A DNA stretch of 9,933 bases from Prevotella sp. UBA2755 (GCA_002353225.1 DEJF01000016.1:40407-50339), one strand, 5' to 3'; shown: positions 1 to 6,913, numbered from the stretch's first letter. Numbers and translations are program-made. The notes: generated by a model not told the origin, from the letters alone.

Positions 1-71
1 ACCAGTTTGTCGGTAGGAAACTTGTAATCCCTTCCATCATTCATGCGGATGTTTATTTTTCTGGTACACAT
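1..71 (-). CDS. Possible divergent gene, 5' end only
   Basis: On the minus strand an ATG at 71-69 opens a frame that stays open to the left edge, giving 23 full codons (begins MCTRKINIR, then MNDGRDYKFPTDKL). A second in-frame ATG lies at 44-42 and could be the true start. The first ATG follows the A-rich AAAGGACAAA, as is common in this phylum. I do not recognise the product, and 23 open codons could easily occur by chance. If real, it is transcribed away from the lipoprotein gene, and its start codon lies against that gene's -33 box. I see no good TTTG/TAnnTTTG promoter for it on the minus strand. Confidence 0.33.
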   Translation of the reverse strand, partial: MCTRKINIRMNDGRDYKFPTDKL

Positions 72-102
72 TTTGTCCTTTCAGATAAAAGTTGTATCTT
101 TG
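72..102 (+). promoter_or_regulatory. Bacteroidota-type promoter of the HAD-M15 lipoprotein gene
   Basis: TTTG at 72-75, a 19-nt spacer, then TATCTTTG at 95-102 matches the -33/-7 consensus of the Bacteroidota primary sigma factor. Transcription should start a few bases after 102, leaving a leader of roughly 65 nt before the ATG at 175. This placement also rules out the upstream in-frame ATG at 43 as the start. Confidence 0.8.
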
Positions 103-116
103 CACACAACAAACTC

Positions 117-138
117 AGAAGTATTTGTAAATACTTCT
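117..138. repeat. Perfect 10-bp inverted repeat in the leader
   Basis: The arms AGAAGTATTT (117-126) and AAATACTTCT (129-138) are exact reverse complements around a 2-nt centre (GT). The repeat begins about 15 nt after the -7 box and ends 36 nt before the start codon. As DNA it could be an operator bound by a dimeric regulator. As RNA it would form a 9-bp hairpin with a TGTA loop. It is followed only by a short T run, so a strong intrinsic terminator is unlikely. Which role applies cannot be told from sequence. Confidence 0.6.
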
Positions 139-174
139 TTACCTTCAAGGCATTTAATGACAATTATAAAGAAT

Positions 175-1914
175 ATGAAACAAATCAAATTATGGACACT
201 TGCTACCATCCTCACACTCTGCGGCACCAGCGTATTTGTATCGTGCTCTAAGGACGATCATGTTGCTGCCGTTACTCCGGTGGCGAAGGATTATTTTACG
301 CAGTGGAACAAGTGTGAGGCACTGACGGCACTGCAAGAGTACGTAGAGGACGTGACGAACCCCGACTCCAAGAACTTCATCCGTGAGGAAGACCGCATCG
401 CGACGTTTGACATGGACGGCACGTTCGTCGGTGAACTCTATCCGTCATACTTCGAGTACAACCTGTTGGAATACCGTGCATTGGACGATGCCGACTACCA
501 GGCTCCGAAGGACGTGATGGAGACGGCACAGGAGATACGGGACTTCGTACGCAACGGCAAGAAACTGCCCGACCACTTCGACATGAAGCATGCCTATGCT
601 GCCGCCAAGGCATACGCTGGCATGACGCTGGCAGAGTTTGACACCTACGTTAAGGCATACGCCGACATGCCTGCTAACGGTTTTTCGGGCATGACCTACG
701 GAGAGAGTTTCTATAAGCCCATGCTCCAGGTGTTTGAGTATCTGAAGGACAAGGGCTTCACCTATTATGTGGTCTCTGGCAGCGACCGCTTTATCTGTCG
801 AGCACTTGTCGATCGCATCGGTATCGAACCGAACCGCGTCATCGGTATGGACGTGAAACTACGCTCCAGCAGTCAGGGTACAGAGGAAGGTGTGAACCAC
901 ACCTTCGGTCGTGAGGAGGATCTGGTGCGCACCGACGAACTCATCATCAAGAACCTGAAGACCAACAAGGTGCTGCAGATCACGCAGGAGATAGGCAAAG
1001 TACCAGTATTGTCGTTCGGCAATAGTGGTGGCGATGCGGCAATGCACAACTATACTTTGAGTAATCCCAAATACCGCTCAGCCGCCTTCATGCTCATCGC
1101 TGACGATGATCAGAACGACCATGCCTCACGTGAAAAGGCACTCACGCTAGGAGATCAGTGGCGACAGGCTGGCTATCACGTGATCTCCATGCGTGACGAC
1201 TTCCGCACCATCTATGGTGACGGAGTGACGAAGACCGATTTCACCTTCCCCGTCGATACGAAGCCCCTCACCGAGTGGCTGGCAGGACGCACGGTGACTG
1301 CCGAGGCTGTGGAGGCTTACGGTGGTGTCGACAAGTGTTTCGCTGCCGAGCCGATACCTGACGGTGTATGGGAGCGGATGCAGGGCAAGACCTATAAGGA
1401 GAACCCCTATATCGGACGTGACGACCTACGCCATATCCGTGCCCTGCACTGGGACTACGACAACCAGATGCATGTCGGCGAGATGATTGTCAACGCCGTG
1501 ATTGCCGACCGTGTGGTCAGCATCTTCCGTCAACTTTTCGATGCCAAGTACCCTATTCAGCGGATGCTCCTGCCCGATGTCTATGACGCTGACGACGAGA
1601 CACAGATGCGTGACAATAACTCATCGTGCTTCTGTTACCGCAACATTGCTGGCAGTACCAATTTGTCGAAACACGCCCGGGGATTGGCGATCGACATCAA
1701 TACCCTTTACAATCCTTATTACAGAGACCTTGACGACGGCACTCGCTTCATTCAGCCCGCCACCGCCGCCGAATATTGTGACCGCACAGGGGACTTCCCC
1801 TACAAGATAGACCATCAGGACCTCTGCTTCCGTCTCTTCACTGAGGCAGGTTTTGAATGGGGCGGTGACTGGACTACCCGTAAGGACTTCCAGCATTTTG
1901 AGTTAGTAGAGTAA
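175..1914 (+). CDS. Lipoprotein with HAD-phosphatase domain fused to an M15 zinc peptidase domain
   Basis: The 579-residue product starts at ATG 175; the in-frame ATG at 43 lies upstream of the promoter. Residues 1-23 form a lipoprotein signal peptide and FVSC places the lipidated cysteine at 24. The next residues, SKDD, resemble the X-K-(D/E)2 surface-export signal known in Bacteroidota lipoproteins. Residues about 70-370 are a HAD-superfamily hydrolase: motif I DMDGT (Asp79 nucleophile, Asp81), motif II VVSGS (Ser201), a likely motif III lysine at 275, and motif IV GNSGGD (Asp287). A large helical cap lies between motifs I and II, as in phosphoserine-phosphatase-like enzymes. Residues about 405-579 are an M15-family (VanY/Ply500-like) peptidase with SKHARGLAIDIN (zinc ligands His500 and Asp507) and DFQHFE (His574 ligand, Asp571 probable catalytic acid). 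M15 enzymes cut peptidoglycan peptides. Both active sites look intact. The phosphatase substrate is unknown. The gene is probably monocistronic. Confidence 0.85.
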   Translation: MKQIKLWTLATILTLCGTSVFVSCSKDDHVAAVTPVAKDYFTQWNKCEALTALQEYVEDVTNPDSKNFIREEDRIATFDMDGTFVGELYPSYFEYNLLEYRALDDADYQAPKDVMETAQEIRDFVRNGKKLPDHFDMKHAYAAAKAYAGMTLAEFDTYVKAYADMPANGFSGMTYGESFYKPMLQVFEYLKDKGFTYYVVSGSDRFICRALVDRIGIEPNRVIGMDVKLRSSSQGTEEGVNHTFGREEDLVRTDELIIKNLKTNKVLQITQEIGKVPVLSFGNSGGDAAMHNYTLSNPKYRSAAFMLIADDDQNDHASREKALTLGDQWRQAGYHVISMRDDFRTIYGDGVTKTDFTFPVDTKPLTEWLAGRTVTAEAVEAYGGVDKCFAAEPIPDGVWERMQGKTYKENPYIGRDDLRHIRALHWDYDNQMHVGEMIVNAVIADRVVSIFRQLFDAKYPIQRMLLPDVYDADDETQMRDNNSSCFCYRNIAGSTNLSKHARGLAIDINTLYNPYYRDLDDGTRFIQPATAAEYCDRTGDFPYKIDHQDLCFRLFTEAGFEWGGDWTTRKDFQHFELVE

Positions 1915-1915
1915 A

Positions 1916-1969
1916 CTCAACTGATTGAGCAGTGAGAGCCATCAAAAGATGGCGAAGGTACTCACGCTC
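1916..1969. repeat. Nested inverted repeats between the lipoprotein and ABC-F genes
   Basis: Three pairings are visible: CTCAA (1916-1920) with TTGAG (1925-1929); CCATC (1939-1943) with GATGG (1948-1952) around AAAA; and an outer stem of GAGC + GTGAG (1927-1936, one bulged A) with CTCAC + GCTC (1961-1969). The first and third overlap at 1927-1929 and are mutually exclusive there. The structure lies just after the lipoprotein stop and before the next promoter, so an RNA 3' end or terminator-like role is plausible. However, it is followed on the + strand by an A run (1973-1980), not by T residues. Confidence 0.4.
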
Positions 1970-1991
1970 GGCAAAAAAAAGAAAGATTTTC

Positions 1992-2022
1992 TTTGTTTTG
2001 TGCTCGCTAAATCGTACCTTTG
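1992..2022 (+). promoter_or_regulatory. Bacteroidota-type promoter of the ABC-F/grpE/dnaJ/folC unit
   Basis: TTTG (1992-1995), 19-nt spacer, TACCTTTG (2015-2022) is a full match to TTTG-N19-TAnnTTTG. A second TTTG at 1997-2000 would give a 14-nt spacer and is less likely to be used. The leader to the ATG at 2069 is about 40 nt and A/T-rich. Confidence 0.8.
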
Positions 2023-2068
2023 CATCCGTTTTTGTGATTTATATATATAAATAAGGTATAAGGAAGAT

Positions 2069-3682
2069 ATGATAACAGTTACAAATCTCGCTATTCAGTT
2101 TGGCAAGAAAACGCTTTATAAGGATGTTAACCTGAAGTTCACCAGTGGTAATATCTATGGTATAATAGGTGCTAATGGTGCCGGTAAGTCTACCCTACTC
2201 CGTGCGATCAGTGGAGAACTGGAACCGAACAAGGGTACGGTAGAACTGGCTCCCGGTGAGCGCCTGTCAGTATTGGAACAGGACCACTTCAAATACGATG
2301 AGTATACAGTGATGGACACCGTCCTGATGGGTCACCAGCCCCTGTGGCAGAACATGAAGGAGCGTGAGGCGCTCTATGCCAAGGAGGAGATGACTGAGGA
2401 GGACGGCAACCGTGCCGCCGACTTGGAGATGGCTTTTGCCGAGATGAATGGATGGGAGGCTGAGAGCGAGGCAGCCCAGTTGTTGCAGAACCTCGGTGTG
2501 CCTGAGGGTCAGCACTATAAGCAGATGGCTGAGATCTCGAATAACGAGAAGGTACGTGTGATGCTTGCCAAGGCATTGTTCGGACATCCCGACAACCTGT
2601 TGCTCGACGAGCCTACCAACGACCTCGACCTTGACACCGTACAGTGGTTAGAGGAGTACCTCTCCAACTTAGAGCAGTGTGTCTTGGTTGTCAGTCACGA
2701 CCGTCACTTCCTCGATGCCGTCTCTACCCAGACGGTGGATATCGACTTCGGTAAGGTCACCCTGTTCTCTGGTAACTACTCGTTCTGGTATGAGTCGAGC
2801 CAACTCGCCCTGCGCCAGCAGCAGAACCAGAAGATGAAGGCGGAGGAGAAACGCAAGCAGTTGGAGGAGTTCATCCGCAGGTTCTCTGCCAATGTGGCAA
2901 AGTCGAAGCAGACGACATCCCGTAAGAAGATGCTGGAGAAACTGAATGTCGAGGAGATCACCCCGTCCACCCGTAAGTATCCGGGCATCATCTTCTCGAT
3001 GGAGCGTGAGCCTGGCACACAGATCCTGGAGGTAGAGGGACTGAAGGCTGTGGACGCTGACGGCACCGTACTCTTCGACAATGTGAACTTCACGATAGAG
3101 AAAGGACAGAAGACCGTCTTCCTCTCGCATAACCCCAAGGCGATGACGGCACTCTTCGAGATCATCAACGGTAACCGGGAGGCTGATGCCGGTACCTATA
3201 AGTGGGGTGTTACCATCACCACCGCCTATCTCCCACTCGACAATACCGCATTCTTCCAGAGTGAACTGAACCTGGTGGACTGGCTTAGTCAGTATGGCAC
3301 AGGTAACGAGGTGATGATGAAATCCTACTTAGGACGTATGCTCTTCAAAGAAGAGGACATCCTGAAGAAAGTCAACGTGCTGAGCGGTGGTGAGAAGATG
3401 CGCTGTATGATCGCCCGTATGCAGTTGAAGAACGCGAACTGTCTGATTCTCGACACCCCGACCAACCACCTTGACTTGGAGTCTATTCAGGCATTTAACA
3501 ATAACCTGATATCATTCAAGGGTAATATCCTGTTTGCCTCTCACGACCATGAGTTCATCAATACCGTTGCCGACCGTATCATCGAACTGACACCGAAAGG
3601 TACCATTGACAAACTGATGACCTATGATGATTATATCTACGATGAGAGCATCAAAGAGAAGAAAGCAGAACTGTATTCATAA
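2069..3682 (+). CDS. ybiT: YbiT-like ABC-F ATPase with one degenerate ATP site
   Basis: This 537-residue soluble protein has two ABC ATPase domains joined by a charged linker and no membrane segments, the ABC-F plan. It aligns with E. coli YbiT from memory through most of its length, including the linker around residues 270-285 (RFSAN, KS, Q, TSR). ABC-F proteins bind the ribosomal E site and act on stalled or initiating ribosomes. Domain 1 has Walker A GANGAGKST (34-42), Walker B LLLDEP with Glu181, and switch His210; its signature is degraded to ISNNE (156-160). Domain 2 has a good signature LSGGE (438-442) and SHD (491-493), but the Walker A position reads LSHNPKAMT (352-360) and the Walker B glutamate is Thr463 (LILDTPTNHLD). 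One composite site is thus intact and the other looks inactive. It does not resemble the Vga/Msr/OptrA resistance group in particular. It is first in a probable operon, 34 nt before grpE. Confidence 0.9.
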   Translation: MITVTNLAIQFGKKTLYKDVNLKFTSGNIYGIIGANGAGKSTLLRAISGELEPNKGTVELAPGERLSVLEQDHFKYDEYTVMDTVLMGHQPLWQNMKEREALYAKEEMTEEDGNRAADLEMAFAEMNGWEAESEAAQLLQNLGVPEGQHYKQMAEISNNEKVRVMLAKALFGHPDNLLLDEPTNDLDLDTVQWLEEYLSNLEQCVLVVSHDRHFLDAVSTQTVDIDFGKVTLFSGNYSFWYESSQLALRQQQNQKMKAEEKRKQLEEFIRRFSANVAKSKQTTSRKKMLEKLNVEEITPSTRKYPGIIFSMEREPGTQILEVEGLKAVDADGTVLFDNVNFTIEKGQKTVFLSHNPKAMTALFEIINGNREADAGTYKWGVTITTAYLPLDNTAFFQSELNLVDWLSQYGTGNEVMMKSYLGRMLFKEEDILKKVNVLSGGEKMRCMIARMQLKNANCLILDTPTNHLDLESIQAFNNNLISFKGNILFASHDHEFINTVADRIIELTPKGTIDKLMTYDDYIYDESIKEKKAELYS

Positions 3683-3716
3683 GAATGGCACGGAATTTGC
3701 TATATAATCTTTACAA

Positions 3717-4319
3717 ATGAACAACGCTATGAAAGAAGAAGAAAAAGAGAAACTGGAAGAGGAAGAGACTCTGAAGGAAGAAGAAACTGTTGAGGCTGAG
3801 AACTCGGAGAATTCAGAAAACTCTGAGAACTCAGAAGACTCTGAGAACACTGAGGAAGCCGAGGAAAAAGACCCGCTGGAGGCTGCCCAAGAGGAAATAG
3901 AGCAACTGAAGACACAGATCCTATATAAGACAGCGGAGTTTGACAACTATCGCAAACGCACTCTGAAGGAGAAAGCAGAACTGATCTTGAACGGTGGTGA
4001 GAAGGCTGTCAGTGCTATCCTACCCGTCATCGACGACATGGAGCGCGCCATGGAGAATGGAGAAAAGACGGATGACCCTGCCGTGCTCCGTGAGGGTATG
4101 GAACTCATCTACCATAAGTTCATGAAGGCACTCGAAGGACTGGGAGTCAAGAAGATAGAGACCGAGGACGCCGACTTCAATACCGACCTGCATGAGGCTG
4201 TCGCCATGGTACCTGGTATGGGTGACGACAAGAAAGGTAAGGTGATTGACTGTCTGCAGACGGGTTATCAATTAAATGACAAAGTAATTCGCCACGCCAA
4301 AGTGGCAGTAGGACAATAA
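3717..4319 (+). CDS. grpE: GrpE, nucleotide exchange factor for DnaK
   Basis: GrpE is a cytoplasmic dimer that releases ADP from DnaK so the chaperone can let go of its client. The 200-residue product has a disordered, strongly acidic N terminus (1-55), a long coiled-coil start (EEIEQLKTQILYKTAEFDNYRKR, given in two parts: EEIEQLKTQI from about 59, then KTAEFDNYRKR), a helical middle, and the C-terminal beta-wing with the family's closing pattern GYQLNDKVIRHAKVAV. The N-terminal tail holds six tandem ENS-like triplets. The start could be ATG 3717 or ATG 3729 (Met5); neither has a Shine-Dalgarno. The stop is one base before dnaJ, so the two are surely co-transcribed. Only a poor -7-like AATCTTTA lies just before the start, so transcription probably comes from the promoter at 1992-2022, though a promoter within the ABC-F gene is possible. 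Confidence 0.95.
   Translation: MNNAMKEEEKEKLEEEETLKEEETVEAENSENSENSENSEDSENTEEAEEKDPLEAAQEEIEQLKTQILYKTAEFDNYRKRTLKEKAELILNGGEKAVSAILPVIDDMERAMENGEKTDDPAVLREGMELIYHKFMKALEGLGVKKIETEDADFNTDLHEAVAMVPGMGDDKKGKVIDCLQTGYQLNDKVIRHAKVAVGQ
3798..3851 (+). repeat. Six 9-bp tandem units coding for Glu-Asn-Ser repeats in GrpE
   Basis: Six in-frame 9-nt units (GAGAACTCG, GAGAATTCA, GAAAACTCT, GAGAACTCA, GAAGACTCT, GAGAACACT) encode ENS x4, EDS, ENT at GrpE residues 28-45. Units differ mainly at third positions, so the array is diverged. Changes in unit number would keep the frame and only alter the length of the acidic tail. Confidence 0.85.
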
Positions 4320-4320
4320 T

Positions 4321-5475
4321 ATGGCAAAGAGAGACTATTACGAGGTGCTTGGCGTCGACAAGAACGCCACAGAAGACCAGATCAAGAAGGCGTACCGCAC
4401 CATCGCCATCAAATACCACCCCGACCGCAACCCCGGCAATAAGGAAGCCGAGGAGAAATTCAAGGAGGCAGCCGAGGCATACGACGTATTGCATGACCCG
4501 CAGAAGCGTCAGCAGTACGACCAGTTTGGATTCAACGGACCGCAAGGTGGTGGTTTCGGAGGATTCAGTGCCTCCAGCATGAACATGGACGACATCTTCT
4601 CGATGTTCGGCGATATCTTTGGCGGTCGTGCTGGATTCGGAGGCTTTGGCGGTAGCGCGCACCGTGGTTCTCAGCAGCATCGTGGTAGTGACCTTCGCCT
4701 GAAGGTAAGGCTCTCCCTTGAGGAGATAGCCACAGGTGTCACCAAGAAATTCAAGGTCCGCAAGGATATTCCCTGTTCGCACTGTCATGGTACAGGTGCG
4801 GAGGACGGTAGTGGTACCGAGAATTGTCCGACATGTCACGGAAGTGGTGTCATCACGCATACCACACAGAGCATCTTCGGTATGATGCAGACACAAGGCA
4901 CGTGTCCTAACTGTAACGGCACAGGACGTGTCATCAAGAACAAGTGCCGTCAGTGTGGCGGTACTGGTGTCGAGAAAGGCGAGGAAGTCGTAGAAATCAA
5001 GATTCCCGCAGGAGTCGCCGAGGGTATGATCATCAATGTGCCGGGCAAAGGTAATGCCGGACATAACAAAGGTATTAATGGGGATATTCAGGTATTTGTG
5101 GAAGAGATAGAGGACGAGCGTTTCGTCCGTGACGACAGCGACCTGATCTATAACCTGTTACTCGACTTCCCGACAGCGGCACTGGGTGGCGATGTGGAGA
5201 TTCCCACCATTCAGGGAACTAAACTAAGGGTGAAGATGGAGCCTGGCACACAACCGGGTAAGACGCTCCGTCTGAGAGGCAAGGGACTGCCTGCCGTACA
5301 GGGGTATGGTCGTGGCAACGGCGACTTGGTCGTCAATGTCAGCGTCTATGTGCCCAAGACCTTGAGTCGTGAGGAGAAAGAGGCTATTGAGAAATTTAAG
5401 CGTAGCGATAATTTCCAGGGGGATGCCGCCACTAAACGCTCTATCTTCCAGCGTTTCAAGAATTATTTCAATTAA
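4321..5475 (+). CDS. dnaJ: DnaJ, Hsp40 co-chaperone
   Basis: DnaJ hands unfolded clients to DnaK and stimulates its ATPase. The 384-residue protein has the full type I layout: J domain at 4-70 with HPD at 33-35; a Gly/Phe-rich region at about 72-115; a zinc domain with four CxxCxGxG repeats (CSHCHGTG 152-159, CPTCHGSG 169-176, CPNCNGTG 195-202, CRQCGGTG 209-216); and the C-terminal substrate-binding beta domains to 384. All eight zinc-binding cysteines are present. The ATG lies one base after the grpE stop, which suggests translational coupling. dnaK itself is not in the window, so the partner must be encoded elsewhere. folC follows after 12 nt. Confidence 0.98.
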   Translation: MAKRDYYEVLGVDKNATEDQIKKAYRTIAIKYHPDRNPGNKEAEEKFKEAAEAYDVLHDPQKRQQYDQFGFNGPQGGGFGGFSASSMNMDDIFSMFGDIFGGRAGFGGFGGSAHRGSQQHRGSDLRLKVRLSLEEIATGVTKKFKVRKDIPCSHCHGTGAEDGSGTENCPTCHGSGVITHTTQSIFGMMQTQGTCPNCNGTGRVIKNKCRQCGGTGVEKGEEVVEIKIPAGVAEGMIINVPGKGNAGHNKGINGDIQVFVEEIEDERFVRDDSDLIYNLLLDFPTAALGGDVEIPTIQGTKLRVKMEPGTQPGKTLRLRGKGLPAVQGYGRGNGDLVVNVSVYVPKTLSREEKEAIEKFKRSDNFQGDAATKRSIFQRFKNYFN

Positions 5476-5487
5476 TCCCCAGTCACC

Positions 5488-6804
5488 ATGAATTACCAAG
5501 AGACCTGTGAATATCTATATCACCAGATGCCTATGTTCGAGCGACAAGGAGCATCTGGATACAAGGAAGGTCTGAGTAATACGCTGGCAATGGATGAGCA
5601 TTTCGGTCATCCACACCAACAATATGCCACCATCCATGTAGGAGGTACTAACGGCAAAGGATCTGTGTCCCATACGTTAGCGGCATTTCTTCAGGAATGC
5701 GGCTACCGTGTGGGACTTTACACATCTCCCCACTTGGTGGACTTTCGGGAACGTATCCGTGTCAACGGAGAGATGATTCCAGAGGAGTATGTGGTAAACT
5801 TTGTGGCACAGGAACGCGGCTTCTTTGAGCCTCTCTCCCCTTCCTTCTTTGAGGTGACGACGGCGCTCGCCTTCAAATACTTTGCCGACAAGAAGATTGA
5901 CATTGCCGTCATCGAGGTCGGATTAGGCGGACGACTCGACTGTACGAATATCATCACCCCACTCGTCTCTGTCATCACCAATATCAGTTTCGACCATACG
6001 CAGTTCTTAGGCGACACATTAGCCAAGATTGCCTCGGAGAAAGCCGGTATTATAAAAAAAGGTGTACCTGTTGTGATTGGTGAAAGTCATCAAGAGACAC
6101 GCCCCGTGTTTGAGGCGAAGGCACTGGAGACTGGAAGCAGTATTATCTTTGCCGATGATAAACCGGAGATCATAAACTATACCTCTCTGCCATCAGGGAA
6201 GATGCACTACACAACCCGCAACTGGGGAGAACTGGATGGCGAGTTGGGAGGTATCTATCAGGAGAAGAACCTGAATACAGTGTTTGCCGTCCTGAAAGTA
6301 TTGTCCCAAAAGGGATACGTTTCCGAATGCGCAACGAAGAAAAGCCATGAGCAGTTCAGGAAAGAGTTGGTTGACGCTTTGGCAAATATCAACAGACTGA
6401 CAGGATTGACAGGTCGCTGGCAAGTCGTCAAGACAGCCCCATTGACTGTCTGTGACACAGGACACAACGTAGGAGGATGGATATATCTGAGCCAGCAAAT
6501 AGCGCAAGTAGCGTGTGACAAGAAGCATATCGTCTTCGGCATGGTGGACGACAAAGACATCAGCCATGTATTGGATATGCTGCCAAAAGACGCTTGTTAC
6601 TATTTTACGCAGGCAGCCACCAAACGTGCCCTAAAGGGGTCTGTCGTAAAGGCCCTTGCTGCCCAGCATGGACTTTACGGTGAGTGTTATCCCTCTGTGA
6701 TTGAAGCATATAGAGCAGCAAAAGAGGCAGCGAACCCCAAGGATTTCATCTTCATCGGTGGCAGCAGTTACTTGGTGGGCGATTTCCTGAAAAACTGCAT
6801 TTAG
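5488..6804 (+). CDS. folC: Bifunctional dihydrofolate synthase / folylpolyglutamate synthase
   Basis: FolC uses ATP to add glutamate to dihydropteroate (making dihydrofolate) and then to reduced folates (making polyglutamates). The 438-residue length is typical. Visible Mur-ligase-family motifs are the P-loop GGTNGKGS (52-59), YTSPHL (78-83), EVGLGGRLD (143-151), SFDH (167-170), TGRW (308-311) and DTGHN (323-327), where many homologues have DGAHN. The N-terminal ATPase domain and C-terminal Rossmann-like domain are both complete, and FIGGSSYLVGD closes the protein. Whether both activities are present cannot be told from sequence alone, but in bacteria with one folC it normally does both jobs. 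It is the last gene of the unit, 12 nt after dnaJ; no clear intrinsic terminator follows. Confidence 0.95.
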   Translation: MNYQETCEYLYHQMPMFERQGASGYKEGLSNTLAMDEHFGHPHQQYATIHVGGTNGKGSVSHTLAAFLQECGYRVGLYTSPHLVDFRERIRVNGEMIPEEYVVNFVAQERGFFEPLSPSFFEVTTALAFKYFADKKIDIAVIEVGLGGRLDCTNIITPLVSVITNISFDHTQFLGDTLAKIASEKAGIIKKGVPVVIGESHQETRPVFEAKALETGSSIIFADDKPEIINYTSLPSGKMHYTTRNWGELDGELGGIYQEKNLNTVFAVLKVLSQKGYVSECATKKSHEQFRKELVDALANINRLTGLTGRWQVVKTAPLTVCDTGHNVGGWIYLSQQIAQVACDKKHIVFGMVDDKDISHVLDMLPKDACYYFTQAATKRALKGSVVKALAAQHGLYGECYPSVIEAYRAAKEAANPKDFIFIGGSSYLVGDFLKNCI

Positions 6805-6844
6805 TTGTTTTTAACACTCCAATAAACGTTTTTTTCACGCATTC

Positions 6845-6877
6845 TTTCGTTAAATTCGATTTTTTTCGGTTACTTTG
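6845..6877 (+). promoter_or_regulatory. Probable promoter of the galactose operon
   Basis: TTACTTTG at 6870-6877 matches the -7 box TAnnTTTG at all fixed positions except the second, and it shares CTTTGCA with the other two promoters here. The best -33 box is TTTC (6845-6848) with a 21-nt spacer, one mismatch from TTTG. Two 7-T tracts (6829-6835 and 6860-6866) lie in the same 109-nt gap, which is otherwise without recognisable genes or hairpins. A weaker match to consensus may mean that an activator helps. Confidence 0.6.
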
Positions 6878-6913
6878 CAGATTAGATACATATGTAACTA
6901 AAAACAATCAATT

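Noticed and set aside
43..174. Upstream extension of the lipoprotein gene to the in-frame ATG at 43
   Set aside because: It starts before the -33 box at 72-75, crosses the promoter and palindrome, and would put the lipoprotein signal peptide 44 residues inside the protein.
1932..1980. Intrinsic terminator on the + strand
   Set aside because: The stem is interrupted and is followed by A residues, not a T run; on the minus strand the T run precedes the stem.
2267..3168. Several minus-strand open frames opposite the ABC-F gene
   Set aside because: They overlap one another and a clear conserved gene, and show no family motifs.
2069..3682. Antibiotic-resistance ABC-F protein
   Set aside because: The linker and overall sequence resemble YbiT housekeeping-type proteins, and the neighbours are chaperone genes with no sign of a mobile element.
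3798..3851. CRISPR-like array
   Set aside because: The units are 9 bp, contiguous, without spacers, in frame, and within a coding region.
3677..3946. Minus-strand Ser/Phe/Glu repeat protein opposite the start of grpE
   Set aside because: Its repeat is only the reverse reading of the GrpE ENS array.
4177..5064. Long minus-strand open frame (295 codons) opposite grpE/dnaJ
   Set aside because: It lies opposite well-conserved dnaJ sequence, has no recognisable motif and no promoter; it follows from the codon pattern of dnaJ.
6805..6913. Riboswitch or attenuator before galM
   Set aside because: The 109-nt gap holds T tracts and a promoter but no stable stem, and the leader after the -7 box is only about 30 nt.
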